Source: Methanobacteriota archaeon
Lineage (GTDB): Archaea; Thermoplasmatota; Poseidoniia; Poseidoniales; Poseidoniaceae
NCBI GenBank assembly: GCA_018623995.1
Contig: JAAZUV010000101.1
Location: 1-5,640 of the forward strand
DNA length: 5,640 bases
Reading direction: 5' to 3'
A program made the position numbers and the translations under genes. The notes below the pieces were generated by a model that saw only the letters and a program-made list of their open reading frames with translations, had not been told where the DNA came from and ran no database searches. Of this stretch, positions 1-5,561 are shown one piece after another. Numbering within the stretch: the first letter of the stretch is position 1; each line of letters opens with the position of its first letter.

Positions 1-104
1 AGTTCAGAATGATAGAAGCCATGGAATGGACAGAAGTCGACTGGCACGAATATGAAGAACTCGATGATGGGGTCTCAGAATTTGTCCTTGAAGATCTTGA
101 ATAG
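1..104 (+). CDS. C-terminal tail of an unidentified gene (5' end outside window)
   Basis: An open frame runs from the window edge to a TAG stop at 102-104, about 33 residues. The tail contains the stretch EAMEWTEVDWHEYEELDDG and ends in VLEDLE, so it is strongly acidic and aromatic-rich. That composition is typical of a real protein terminus and unlike random sequence. No domain can be recognised from so little. The gene converges on the minus-strand operon, and a hairpin plus T-run lies about 37 nt past its stop. The function is unknown. Confidence 0.6.
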   Translation, partial: FRMIEAMEWTEVDWHEYEELDDGVSEFVLEDLE

Positions 105-140
105 AAAATCTAGAATCCTAACATCCCCCTAGGGGGTTCA

Positions 141-163
141 GACGCTGCAGCGTCGCGTTTTTT
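141..163 (+). terminator. Probable transcription terminator for the leftmost gene
   Basis: The perfect palindrome GACGCTGCAGCGTC (141-154) can fold as a 5-bp stem with a TGCA loop. After three bases it is followed by six consecutive T (158-163). It lies shortly after the stop at 104, on the strand of that gene. Archaeal termination relies mainly on the T-run, so the hairpin may be incidental. A second palindrome, CCCCCTAGGGGG, lies just upstream at 125-136. Confidence 0.45.
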
Positions 164-441
164 GACGGCAAAACCCGCACACTGCGAGGTCAAAAAGGGG
201 GAGTGGACGCTGGGGAGTCGCCCCTGCTTCAGAGCATCAAGAAATCCTCGTCGCTTTAGCCTCACTCATCCGCGCCCAACGGTACGACATGGCCTTGAAA
301 ATTCTCAACCAAGAACTCGGAGAGCGGCCTTGATACCAGCCATCGTAGGTATCATCAAGGACGAGGGTTATGTACAAAAGACCGGTTTGTAGATTTATCA
401 TTGAAGATAATCGGGTGTGAACTTGACGGCAATTGTTGCTT

Positions 442-473
442 CGAGGCATTGTGCTATCCTTCTCAATGCTTCG
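442..473. other. Stem-loop downstream of the operon's last gene
   Basis: CGAGGCATTG (442-451) pairs with CAATGCTTCG (464-473) over 10 positions, nine Watson-Crick plus one position that can wobble on one strand, around a 12-nt loop. It begins about 63 nt past the last minus-strand stop codon, so it could form in the 3' untranslated region of the operon transcript. No T-run follows on the minus strand, so it is not a classical terminator. A role in mRNA 3'-end stability is only a guess. Confidence 0.3.
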
Positions 474-536
474 CTGTTCAATTCCACCGTGCGGCATGTG
501 ATGTTTGACACCCTCAAGTTTTGGAGTGTTTAGAGA

Positions 537-1103
537 TCATTCATCCTCGTGTTTTTGGACGGGTAATGTCCTAAATTCTTTGAGCCTACCAATGAGGTAT
601 CCAATGGCGAGGGTGGGGACAAGAACGATTGTAGCTCCCAATACCTGACTCAGTGTGTTCATCGTGTTGAATTGGTCGAATTCACCTAATTGCATGAGCA
701 CCGGAAGCAAACCAATCAAACCACACGTCAACATAGCGATGAGCATGAACGCATACTCACTTGTAGGTAAAGATTGCACGGTTCGCCTTGAGCGAGAATG
801 AATCAAAACCACTGATGCTGCCGAGAAAACAGTGGTTGCAATCAATCCAACATTCCGTGGAATGGGTGGTTTCTCTCTTCCACCTGGGGGTGAGGGACGA
901 TGCGCATCAGATTCGTTCTCAATCTCAGTAGAATTGTTGGTTGGATTCCCTAATGTAGATTCCTCGTTGTCAGGAGGCGGCGGGGGCCGCTCATGCGGAC
1001 CTTGGCGAGGTCCCTCTATCAATGCGTAGGTTGAAGAAGTGAAGACCAAAATTGCAATGACATAGAATCCGATTAGGAGGTTTCTTGACCCTTTCTCATT
1101 CAT
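537..1103 (-). CDS. Proline-rich four-TM membrane protein of unknown function
   Basis: The protein has 188 residues and no recognised family. It has a hydrophobic N-terminal segment (about 8-28: signal anchor or TM1), then a hydrophilic stretch (about 31-82) rich in Pro, Glu and Asn. That stretch includes a PPPPP run and the sequons NNS and NES. Three further hydrophobic helices follow at about 84-102, 117-139 and 152-172, and a short charged tail ends in QKHEDE. If the first helix is a signal anchor, the proline-rich loop probably faces outward, where the sequons could be glycosylated (inference). The ATG at 1103 shares one base with the upstream stop (TGATG). A TTG one codon earlier (1106) is possible. 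An exceptionally strong Shine-Dalgarno sequence lies at 1108-1119. As the last gene of the block, right after a membrane-bound winged-helix protein, it may be that protein's sensory partner. That role is an inference. Confidence 0.8.
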   Translation of the reverse strand: MNEKGSRNLLIGFYVIAILVFTSSTYALIEGPRQGPHERPPPPPDNEESTLGNPTNNSTEIENESDAHRPSPPGGREKPPIPRNVGLIATTVFSAASVVLIHSRSRRTVQSLPTSEYAFMLIAMLTCGLIGLLPVLMQLGEFDQFNTMNTLSQVLGATIVLVPTLAIGYLIGRLKEFRTLPVQKHEDE

Positions 1104-1633
1104 CAAAGGATCACCTCCTCATTCAGCACCAAGCGGTTGCCCATGCCATCCCGAGTTTTCGATACTGCGTTTTTCTGGCACAGTTTCGCAACCAATCGAC
1201 TGACTTTTGGATTTGAGAAGGTAGAGTCTTTGGAAAGTGCAGACTGGAAACAATATCCGCCGTTCTCTTTGAGGTACAACAAGACCCACCGCTCATCTTC
1301 GTTCCAATTCCTGGCATCAATCGATGATTCTGACACTGTCGTGGAGGTTAATTCCACATTCTGAACAAGAGGAGGTGAGACTACCATGGCTTCATGCACC
1401 CCATCCAAAATTCCCGAACGTTGTACTCGCAGAACCATCAACGTCGTGCCCAACAAAACACCAACACTGGTTAAGATCAACGAATATACGACGTAAAAGT
1501 ACAATCCTTCTGCTCCCGGTGCGTTGAGAACAAAAGGTATCGAGACCAGAAGAGCGAGGAGAAAAATCACAAGAAAGAGCGTGATTCTGGTGGAAAACAT
1601 TAATGATGCAGAGCCCAGATTGTTCTGTACCAT
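1103..1633 (-). CDS. Membrane-anchored winged-helix DNA-binding protein
   Basis: This 176-residue protein is probably a membrane-tethered transcription regulator. Two strongly hydrophobic helices (about 17-37 and 44-68) are joined by a very short loop, NAPGAEG. A linker of about 40 residues follows, then a C-terminal domain (about 112-176) with winged helix-turn-helix character. That domain has helix 1 DERWVLLYLKENGG, a short second helix, the likely recognition helix NPKVSRLVAKLCQKN, and a basic wing SKTRDGMGNRLVL. This arrangement resembles the MarR/IclR-like wHTH domains fused to membrane helices that are common in euryarchaea (family knowledge; the exact family is not assigned). The DNA-binding end should be cytosolic. 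The ATG at 1633 lies 31 nt after the DUF4956 gene. Only a weak AGGA lies 13 nt upstream of it, and Met12 (1600) is an alternative start. Its target is unknown; the operon itself is an obvious candidate. Confidence 0.82.
   Translation of the reverse strand: MVQNNLGSASLMFSTRITLFLVIFLLALLVSIPFVLNAPGAEGLYFYVVYSLILTSVGVLLGTTLMVLRVQRSGILDGVHEAMVVSPPLVQNVELTSTTVSESSIDARNWNEDERWVLLYLKENGGYCFQSALSKDSTFSNPKVSRLVAKLCQKNAVSKTRDGMGNRLVLNEEVIL
1108..1119 (-). promoter_or_regulatory. Full-length 12-nt Shine-Dalgarno site for the proline-rich membrane gene
   Basis: On the minus strand this reads AGGAGGTGATCC, a perfect complement of the conserved 16S rRNA 3' tail GGATCACCTCCT. It sits inside the last codons of the upstream winged-helix gene (Glu-Glu-Val-Ile), four bases before the ATG at 1103. 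The GGAGG core is about 10 nt from that ATG and 7 nt from the alternative TTG at 1106. The match is much longer than the usual 4-6 nt. Confidence 0.75.
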
Positions 1634-1664
1634 TGTCCATACGAATTCCTACTGCTTATTCTAC

Positions 1665-2270
1665 TCATCGTACCTTGGCTTCATCCAGTTTGAAGATCCT
1701 TAGAGTGGCAGTGTCTCTGAGTAAATCCACGCTCAAAACTTCAACACTTTCAATTGACAAACCTGTCCGAAACTCCAGGTCTTGAATGAGTGAGGCACTA
1801 TCACCCTTGACAAATTCAAGGTTGTCATAGTTGATTTTCACAGTTCGACCTTCGGAATTTGTTGTGATCAAATCTGAGATGAATGCAATTCCAACCATGA
1901 GCATGTTGATGATAACAATTTCCGGAATCCCAACTGCAGTTTGCATAACAGCATTAGCCAGCCCCATCCCGATAGCTAAGAATAAAAATGTGAGGTTATA
2001 GACAGGAATAGGTGTGGTTCGATATCTAATCATACCAAACAATGCGAACAAGCCAAGAAGGAATGCTTCAGCTCCAACCTCAGCACCAACGATTTGAATC
2101 ATAGAAATGAGGTAATGAGACAGCAGGTATGTTGTTAAATTGTATATGATGTATGTGAAGGCATATTCATCTTGTTTGTTCGCTCTTGCGTACACACCGA
2201 AAACGAGGATTGCTGTAAAGAACAAGTTGATTGCAAGGTATTCCGGTTGTAAGTTCTGGATTATCATCAT
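1665..2270 (-). CDS. DUF4956 family multi-pass membrane protein
   Basis: The protein has 201 residues. About five hydrophobic helices (roughly 10-29, 37-60, 63-81, 92-110, 116-134) precede a soluble C-terminal domain of about 65 residues. The family signature is clear: FALFGMIRYRTTPIPVYNLT (75-94) bridges two helices. The tail carries INYDNLEFV, then LIQDLEFRTGLSIESVEVLS and LLRDTATLRIFK, the usual DUF4956 ending. The biochemical function of the family is not established. Its members often sit beside VTC polyphosphate polymerase domain genes, as here, so a membrane partner or conduit for the polymerase is a reasonable inference. The longer frame could begin at GTG 2279, but that GTG lies inside the AGAGGTG ribosome binding site. 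ATG 2270 is therefore preferred; ATG 2267 is also possible. The 4-nt ATGA overlap with the upstream stop suggests translational coupling. Confidence 0.88.
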   Translation of the reverse strand: MMIIQNLQPEYLAINLFFTAILVFGVYARANKQDEYAFTYIIYNLTTYLLSHYLISMIQIVGAEVGAEAFLLGLFALFGMIRYRTTPIPVYNLTFLFLAIGMGLANAVMQTAVGIPEIVIINMLMVGIAFISDLITTNSEGRTVKINYDNLEFVKGDSASLIQDLEFRTGLSIESVEVLSVDLLRDTATLRIFKLDEAKVR

Positions 2271-3028
2271 TGCATGCACCTCTGGATTTGTCTGAGAATT
2301 GGTTTCTTACGATGCCAACGTCGTTCTGGCCAAAGCAACTGAGCCCCGGTGATGTACTTGCTCACCTGCAAACGCTCGGAACGTCTGTTCAACGTCGACA
2401 TCGTAGGAGTGTTTGATGCGTATTTTGGTTGTTTTAACTCAAAAATCACCAAGTTTGGCAAACTCACCAATCGTTTTCCATCCTCGAAAACTAAGTTTGT
2501 GTCAATCGTGATCCGCTCGTCATAATCAATGCCAATGAGTGTGGTTCGGGTGAATGAAATTTTCATGCTTGGTTGAAGTTCTCCAAACCCATGCTCGGAC
2601 AATGCTTCTCTCACAAAGGATGGGGAAGGAATTTCTCCGGAAGGATTCAAAAATACACGGGATTTGTTGGTGGTCTCATTTGATCGCTTCTCTTTGACTT
2701 CGAGATAAGTCAGATTCCTGTCTTGATAGGTGCGAACTCGAACCTTACGGCGTGGTCTTCTGCCCCGCATGTGATCCGCCAGGTTGTCGTGGGATGATGT
2801 GTCGAAATATTGACTCTCATAGAGCGTTTCTGCATTGCCTCGTACACGTATGACAGCATAACCTTCAGACCATTGAGAAACAATATCTTCGAGCAAATCA
2901 ACCTTGCAAATGAACTTTGAATCGACACGGTTTTGCAAGGAACGAGCAAGAATTTGCTCTTCCGTGGCCGTCGAGAAAGCACTGAAGAGTGAAATGTCAA
3001 GCCACTCCCAAATATGCTTCAACGGCAT
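2267..3028 (-). CDS. VTC-domain (polyphosphate polymerase-type) triphosphate tunnel protein
   Basis: This 253-residue protein is a stand-alone VTC domain without SPX or membrane segments, so probably cytosolic. In yeast Vtc4 this fold (triphosphate tunnel metalloenzymes) builds polyphosphate from ATP inside a basic beta-barrel. The expected tunnel signatures appear in order. They are RVDSKF (34-39), the YFDT strand (74-77), KVRVRTY with R97 and R99, LEVKEK with E110 and K112, R161 in SFTRTTLIG, FELK with E197, and SKY with K224. These correspond by position to the phosphate-binding Arg/Lys and metal-binding Glu of the family, so the enzyme looks intact. The N-terminal 25 residues and the basic C-terminal tail (RRWHRKK) are not conserved parts. 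The ATG at 3028 overlaps the end of the CotH gene by 32 nt. There is no clear ribosome binding site, and coupled translation is likely. The product could also be another polymer or nucleotide derivative; activity is inferred from the family. Confidence 0.88.
   Translation of the reverse strand: MPLKHIWEWLDISLFSAFSTATEEQILARSLQNRVDSKFICKVDLLEDIVSQWSEGYAVIRVRGNAETLYESQYFDTSSHDNLADHMRGRRPRRKVRVRTYQDRNLTYLEVKEKRSNETTNKSRVFLNPSGEIPSPSFVREALSEHGFGELQPSMKISFTRTTLIGIDYDERITIDTNLVFEDGKRLVSLPNLVIFELKQPKYASNTPTMSTLNRRSERLQVSKYITGAQLLWPERRWHRKKPILRQIQRCMQ
2277..2283 (-). promoter_or_regulatory. Ribosome binding site that fixes the DUF4956 start
   Basis: The minus strand reads AGAGGTG here, followed by a 6-nt spacer (CATGCA) and then ATG at 2270. 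The in-frame GTG at 2279 is part of this Shine-Dalgarno sequence. It would have no site of its own, so it is unlikely to be the start codon. The site lies within the last codons of the VTC gene. Confidence 0.6.
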
Positions 3029-5486
3029 CTTCTCGAGAAGAGGCGTGGTTGATGAGTGTCGTCACCTCATTGTAGAAATCAGAAGTTGAACTGAGGTAAG
3101 TGTAACCTGATTGCTCGGATGTTGCAGCAGCCTCTATGAGCGCCTTCATTGCATTGTACCGAACTTCCATTGTCTGTTCATTGAAATGGTTCTCAATGAA
3201 GTCTTGTAGGTAGAGATCGTATTGAGTTTGGTACACCGCATCGTTGTATATGTAACTGATAAGAGGCCAATTGGAATCACTTAGCGTTGAGAAGTCCAGG
3301 GCATGTGCACCACCTTGTTTTCCAGACTGAAGTGCTTCGTTGTTGTCCCAAGGAATCCACGTCAACAACCCAGTTTCAGGGTTGTTGTAAAGGTAATAGT
3401 TGTGCGTCATGCGCCCGTATGTATCCCAATTTTGGATAACTCCGTTCACTGCAAGATACTTCAGGAACACTTCGACATCGAAGACCGATTCGAGGTTAGC
3501 GCGCCATGCGGCAGGATCCGTTGTTCTGTTCGAATCGTGAATGGCGTTGTAAAGATCGAGGACATCGCTGTAGTTGTTCTCTTCATCATTGTTCTTCTTC
3601 CCAAACTCGGTTTCATCAAAAGTGCCGAGGGCAAAAGATGCTGCATCGCCGTCCGGTTTGTACAGGTTACCATTGTCATCGACGAATTGGTTCTCAATAA
3701 CGCTGTCATCAACTTCCTCAACCAAAGTGTACAAGCCAAAATAAGTTGGACCGTTTCCGAAATCAACGTACAAGGTGTAGAAAGCCGTATGGGACGATGC
3801 CACACCAAATTCACGGAAGAGATCGGCGCTGATCTTGTCCCTCATCATAGAATCATCAGCGTAATTGTTCTTCAATGAGAATTTTTTGAATCCATAGAAG
3901 CGTTGATTGTCTATTTGCGGGTATTCATCTTCAAACTCATCAAAATCCAACTTGAAAGAGAACTTGTCCACTCCAGAATTCCACGCTCCTTGGAGTGTTG
4001 AATGCCCTTTGAATCTCAGACCGACTCGATACCAAGATGTGTCGTTGTAAACAACATTGGCGGGTACCATGATTGGCTCATCCTCAACATCCGATAACCC
4101 GCCGCCGCCGGGTCCACCGCCGCCAGGTCCACCACCACCAGGACCGCCACCGCCAGGACCACCGCTGGATGAGCTACGCTCACCGTACAGTTCGGTCATG
4201 TTGTCCAGCATGGTGTTCCATCTTGATGAAGAAACAACAATGTCCAACCGTTTCACTGAGTCATGGAATACTTCTTCGTAGTTTTCGACTGCTCCTTTGC
4301 TGTGAGTTGCATCTGCCCAGTCGCAGGGTGTAAAATCAGCGTTTTCAAGCGTATCCAATTCCCCACACTCATGCTCACAACCATCCTCGCGCACTGCCGT
4401 GTTTGACGGGGTGTTTGGACACATGTCATTTGCGTCATTTACACCGTCAGCGTCACTGTCTCGTTGAGATGGGCTGCACCCAAAGGAATCTACAGCCTCG
4501 CCAAGTGGGGTGTCGGGACAACCGTCGAGCAGATCGTTAATGCTGTCACCGTCCGAATCAGGACAACCCGATTGGTCCACCGCTGAGCTTGATGGGGTGC
4601 TTGGGCAAAGGTCAACATCATCCATCACACTGTCTCCATCGCTATCGATTTGTGATGATGAGCACCCATTTTCGTAGACAGGTTCGCCCTCGGATGTTCC
4701 GGGGCAGGCATCCCTTTGATCGATGACGCCATCACCATCTGCGTCGACGTCTAAATCCTCAACAAGCGGGAGGCTGACGGAGAGGATTGCTGTCGATTGC
4801 GAAAAACGGCCGCAGGTTGCTTCTATTGTGCCGTTGACATCAACAGCACTGGTATCAAGGCTGATCCGAAAAACATCCTCCTCAACAGCAGAGGCAGAAA
4901 TGAGAGTCCCTTGGTTCGAAAGATAGAACACGGTGCATGATCCAGGATAGAGGTGGCGAACAACTACGTCCAACGTCCCGAGCGTCTGGTTTTCTTCTGG
5001 CATGGCCCAATAGAACGTTGCACTTGTGTTGTATTCCAACGGCTCGTGGATTTGGAAATTGATGGTTTGGAATTCACTTTGAAGCCCATCCGAATCGACG
5101 GCATGTGCTCGAATCAGCCATTCAGCAGCATCCGTAACCACAGATTCGAACTTGAATGCTCCACTTACCGATGGTGAAACCGTGAAGTTGCGAACCGGTT
5201 GGAAATCGGATGAACGCAGGATCTCAATGCTAACCATGACCGATGTTGGCTGTTCGTCGACAATGTATCCATACATCTCGAGTGGCTCCCCATCCCAAGT
5301 TTTGTTCAATCCGCTGAACAGAGTTAAGCTTGGACGGAGGTTGATGGTCGCTTGTTCATTTCCTTCGGTCTGCAAATCTTGTTCACCCTCCTCGCCAGGA
5401 GAGTTCTCAGTCATCAGGGCATACCCTCCAATTCCTGCACCCACCATTAGGAAAGCAAGTACAGCGGCCAAAGTTTGATTGCTCAT
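2997..5486 (-). CDS. CotH-family kinase-like ectoprotein with calcium-binding TSP3 repeats
   Basis: The protein has 829 residues. An N-terminal hydrophobic segment (about 5-25, no lipobox Cys) would anchor or export it, followed by an acidic linker. Two beta-rich, Ig-like stretches follow (about 48-147 and 150-240), then four thrombospondin type 3 repeats (about 246-371) and a further Cys pair (374/388). The CotH domain covers about 412-725. Its early part, LDIVVSSSRWNTMLDNM, is separated by a Gly/Pro linker (442-463) from the core. The core has VGLRFKGHSTLQG (488-500), FYGFKKFSLKNNYADDSMMR, TYFGLYTLVEEVDD and LYKPDG. It also has NGVIQNWDTYGRMTHNYYLY, with D688 as a candidate catalytic Asp, and IPWDNNEAL, with D714 as a candidate metal ligand. 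CotH proteins are atypical protein kinases; Bacillus CotH phosphorylates spore-coat proteins. The catalytic core contains no cysteine, whereas the stalk is full of paired ones. About ten N-glycosylation sequons fit an exposed protein. The gene is the promoter-proximal member of the operon. Its substrate is unknown. Confidence 0.92.
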   Translation of the reverse strand: MSNQTLAAVLAFLMVGAGIGGYALMTENSPGEEGEQDLQTEGNEQATINLRPSLTLFSGLNKTWDGEPLEMYGYIVDEQPTSVMVSIEILRSSDFQPVRNFTVSPSVSGAFKFESVVTDAAEWLIRAHAVDSDGLQSEFQTINFQIHEPLEYNTSATFYWAMPEENQTLGTLDVVVRHLYPGSCTVFYLSNQGTLISASAVEEDVFRISLDTSAVDVNGTIEATCGRFSQSTAILSVSLPLVEDLDVDADGDGVIDQRDACPGTSEGEPVYENGCSSSQIDSDGDSVMDDVDLCPSTPSSSAVDQSGCPDSDGDSINDLLDGCPDTPLGEAVDSFGCSPSQRDSDADGVNDANDMCPNTPSNTAVREDGCEHECGELDTLENADFTPCDWADATHSKGAVENYEEVFHDSVKRLDIVVSSSRWNTMLDNMTELYGERSSSSGGPGGGGPGGGGPGGGGPGGGGLSDVEDEPIMVPANVVYNDTSWYRVGLRFKGHSTLQGAWNSGVDKFSFKLDFDEFEDEYPQIDNQRFYGFKKFSLKNNYADDSMMRDKISADLFREFGVASSHTAFYTLYVDFGNGPTYFGLYTLVEEVDDSVIENQFVDDNGNLYKPDGDAASFALGTFDETEFGKKNNDEENNYSDVLDLYNAIHDSNRTTDPAAWRANLESVFDVEVFLKYLAVNGVIQNWDTYGRMTHNYYLYNNPETGLLTWIPWDNNEALQSGKQGGAHALDFSTLSDSNWPLISYIYNDAVYQTQYDLYLQDFIENHFNEQTMEVRYNAMKALIEAAATSEQSGYTYLSSTSDFYNEVTTLINHASSREDAVEAYLGVA
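4101..4160 (-). repeat. Four 15-bp tandem repeats encoding a Gly-Pro linker
   Basis: Four consecutive 15-bp units (4101-4115, 4116-4130, 4131-4145, 4146-4160) differ only at a few positions, mostly third codon bases, and encode GPGGG four times (residues 443-462). The linker interrupts the CotH domain after its first helix. The unit is a multiple of three, so copy-number change would alter linker length without breaking the frame. Confidence 0.85.
4374..4751 (-). repeat. Thrombospondin type 3 (calcium-binding) repeat block in the CotH protein
   Basis: Four Asp-rich units begin at about residues 246, 281, 310 and 343: DVDADGDGVIDQRDACP, DSDGDSVMDDVDLCP, DSDGDSINDLLDGCP and DSDADGVNDANDMCP. 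Each unit carries a Cys pair exactly 14 residues apart (261/275, 294/308, 323/337, 356/370). In TSP3 domains such Asp clusters wrap calcium ions, giving a stiff rod when calcium is high, as in sea water. The block separates the membrane-proximal Ig-like part from the CotH domain. Confidence 0.85.
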
Positions 5487-5510
5487 GCCCGATTAGAAGA
5501 TTGAAAAGGG

Positions 5511-5517
5511 ATATAAA
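5511..5517 (-). promoter_or_regulatory. TATA box of the operon, probably giving a leaderless mRNA
   Basis: The minus strand reads TTTATAT (in context CATTTATATCCC), a close match to the archaeal box A. Its near edge is 25 nt before the CotH ATG at 5486. The transcription start typical of archaea would therefore fall at or within a few bases of that ATG. No Shine-Dalgarno-like sequence is present between them (the last bases are AATCGGGC), which agrees with a leaderless start. No clear BRE was seen. Confidence 0.6.
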
Positions 5518-5524
5518 TGAACCG

Positions 5525-5550
5525 TGAAAATGAATGAAAAGCAATGAAAA
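5525..5550. repeat. Three helically phased TGAAAA motifs upstream of the TATA box
   Basis: TGAAAA occurs at 5525-5530, 5535-5540 and 5545-5550, exactly 10 bp apart. The last two are embedded in the longer direct repeat AATGAAAA. Phasing by about one helical turn places all copies on the same face of the DNA. That suits an A-tract bend or a regulator site just upstream of the TATA box at 5511-5517. A fourth TGAAAA at 5502-5507 lies out of this phase. Confidence 0.5.
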
Positions 5551-5561
5551 CCAATCATAAA

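Larger units (their letters stand above)
105..536. other. Convergent intergenic region with no supportable gene
   Basis: This 430-base gap separates the plus-strand gene tail from the minus-strand operon. After the terminator-like element it holds several small inverted repeats. One is TTTTTGAC (159-166) with GTCAAAAA (189-196), which encloses CGCA/TGCG (176-186). Another is CCTTGATACC (328-337) against GGTATCATCAAGG (348-360). A third is a 10-bp stem at 442-473. Open frames exist on both strands: plus 162-392, minus 237-497, and a plus frame ending at 333. They overlap one another, lack convincing ribosome binding sites and resemble no family I know. A decayed gene or a structured RNA is possible; neither is shown. 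Confidence 0.6.

Noticed and set aside
125..136. Palindrome CCCCCTAGGGGG
   Set aside because: The centre allows no good loop and no T-run follows directly. It may be chance or part of the adjacent terminator region.
162..392. Plus-strand frame of 76 codons whose end (IVGIIKDEGYV) faintly recalls the DEGY region of ribosomal protein S8
   Set aside because: The resemblance covers about ten residues only. Nothing before it matches S8, and after it the frame stops. The listed start also overlaps the T-run of the terminator.
237..497. Minus-strand frame of 86 codons 40 nt after the last operon gene
   Set aside because: It lies on the right strand and at a plausible distance, but has no good ribosome binding site, an unremarkable basic composition and no recognisable motif. 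It also overlaps more protein-like scraps on the plus strand.
417..533. Plus-strand GTG frame of 38 codons
   Set aside because: It is short, has no ribosome binding site and no family resemblance. It is probably chance in a non-coding gap.
105..540. tRNA, CRISPR array or insertion sequence in the gene-free region
   Set aside because: No cloverleaf with a GGTTC arm in the right place, no regularly spaced repeats, and no terminal inverted repeats with a transposase were seen.
3029..3040. Perfect 12-bp palindrome CTTCTCGAGAAG directly before the VTC start codon
   Set aside because: About one perfect 12-bp palindrome is expected by chance in a window of this length, and this one lies within CotH codons. 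An operator here has no other support.
3303..3878. Plus-strand frame of 191 codons opposite the CotH core
   Set aside because: The minus strand here encodes unmistakable CotH motifs. The plus translation shows no family features and no promoter or ribosome binding site.
4057..4333. Plus-strand open frames over the Gly/Pro repeat (translating as proline-rich runs)
   Set aside because: They are antisense shadows of the GPGGG repeat in the CotH gene. The low-complexity sequence keeps several frames open.
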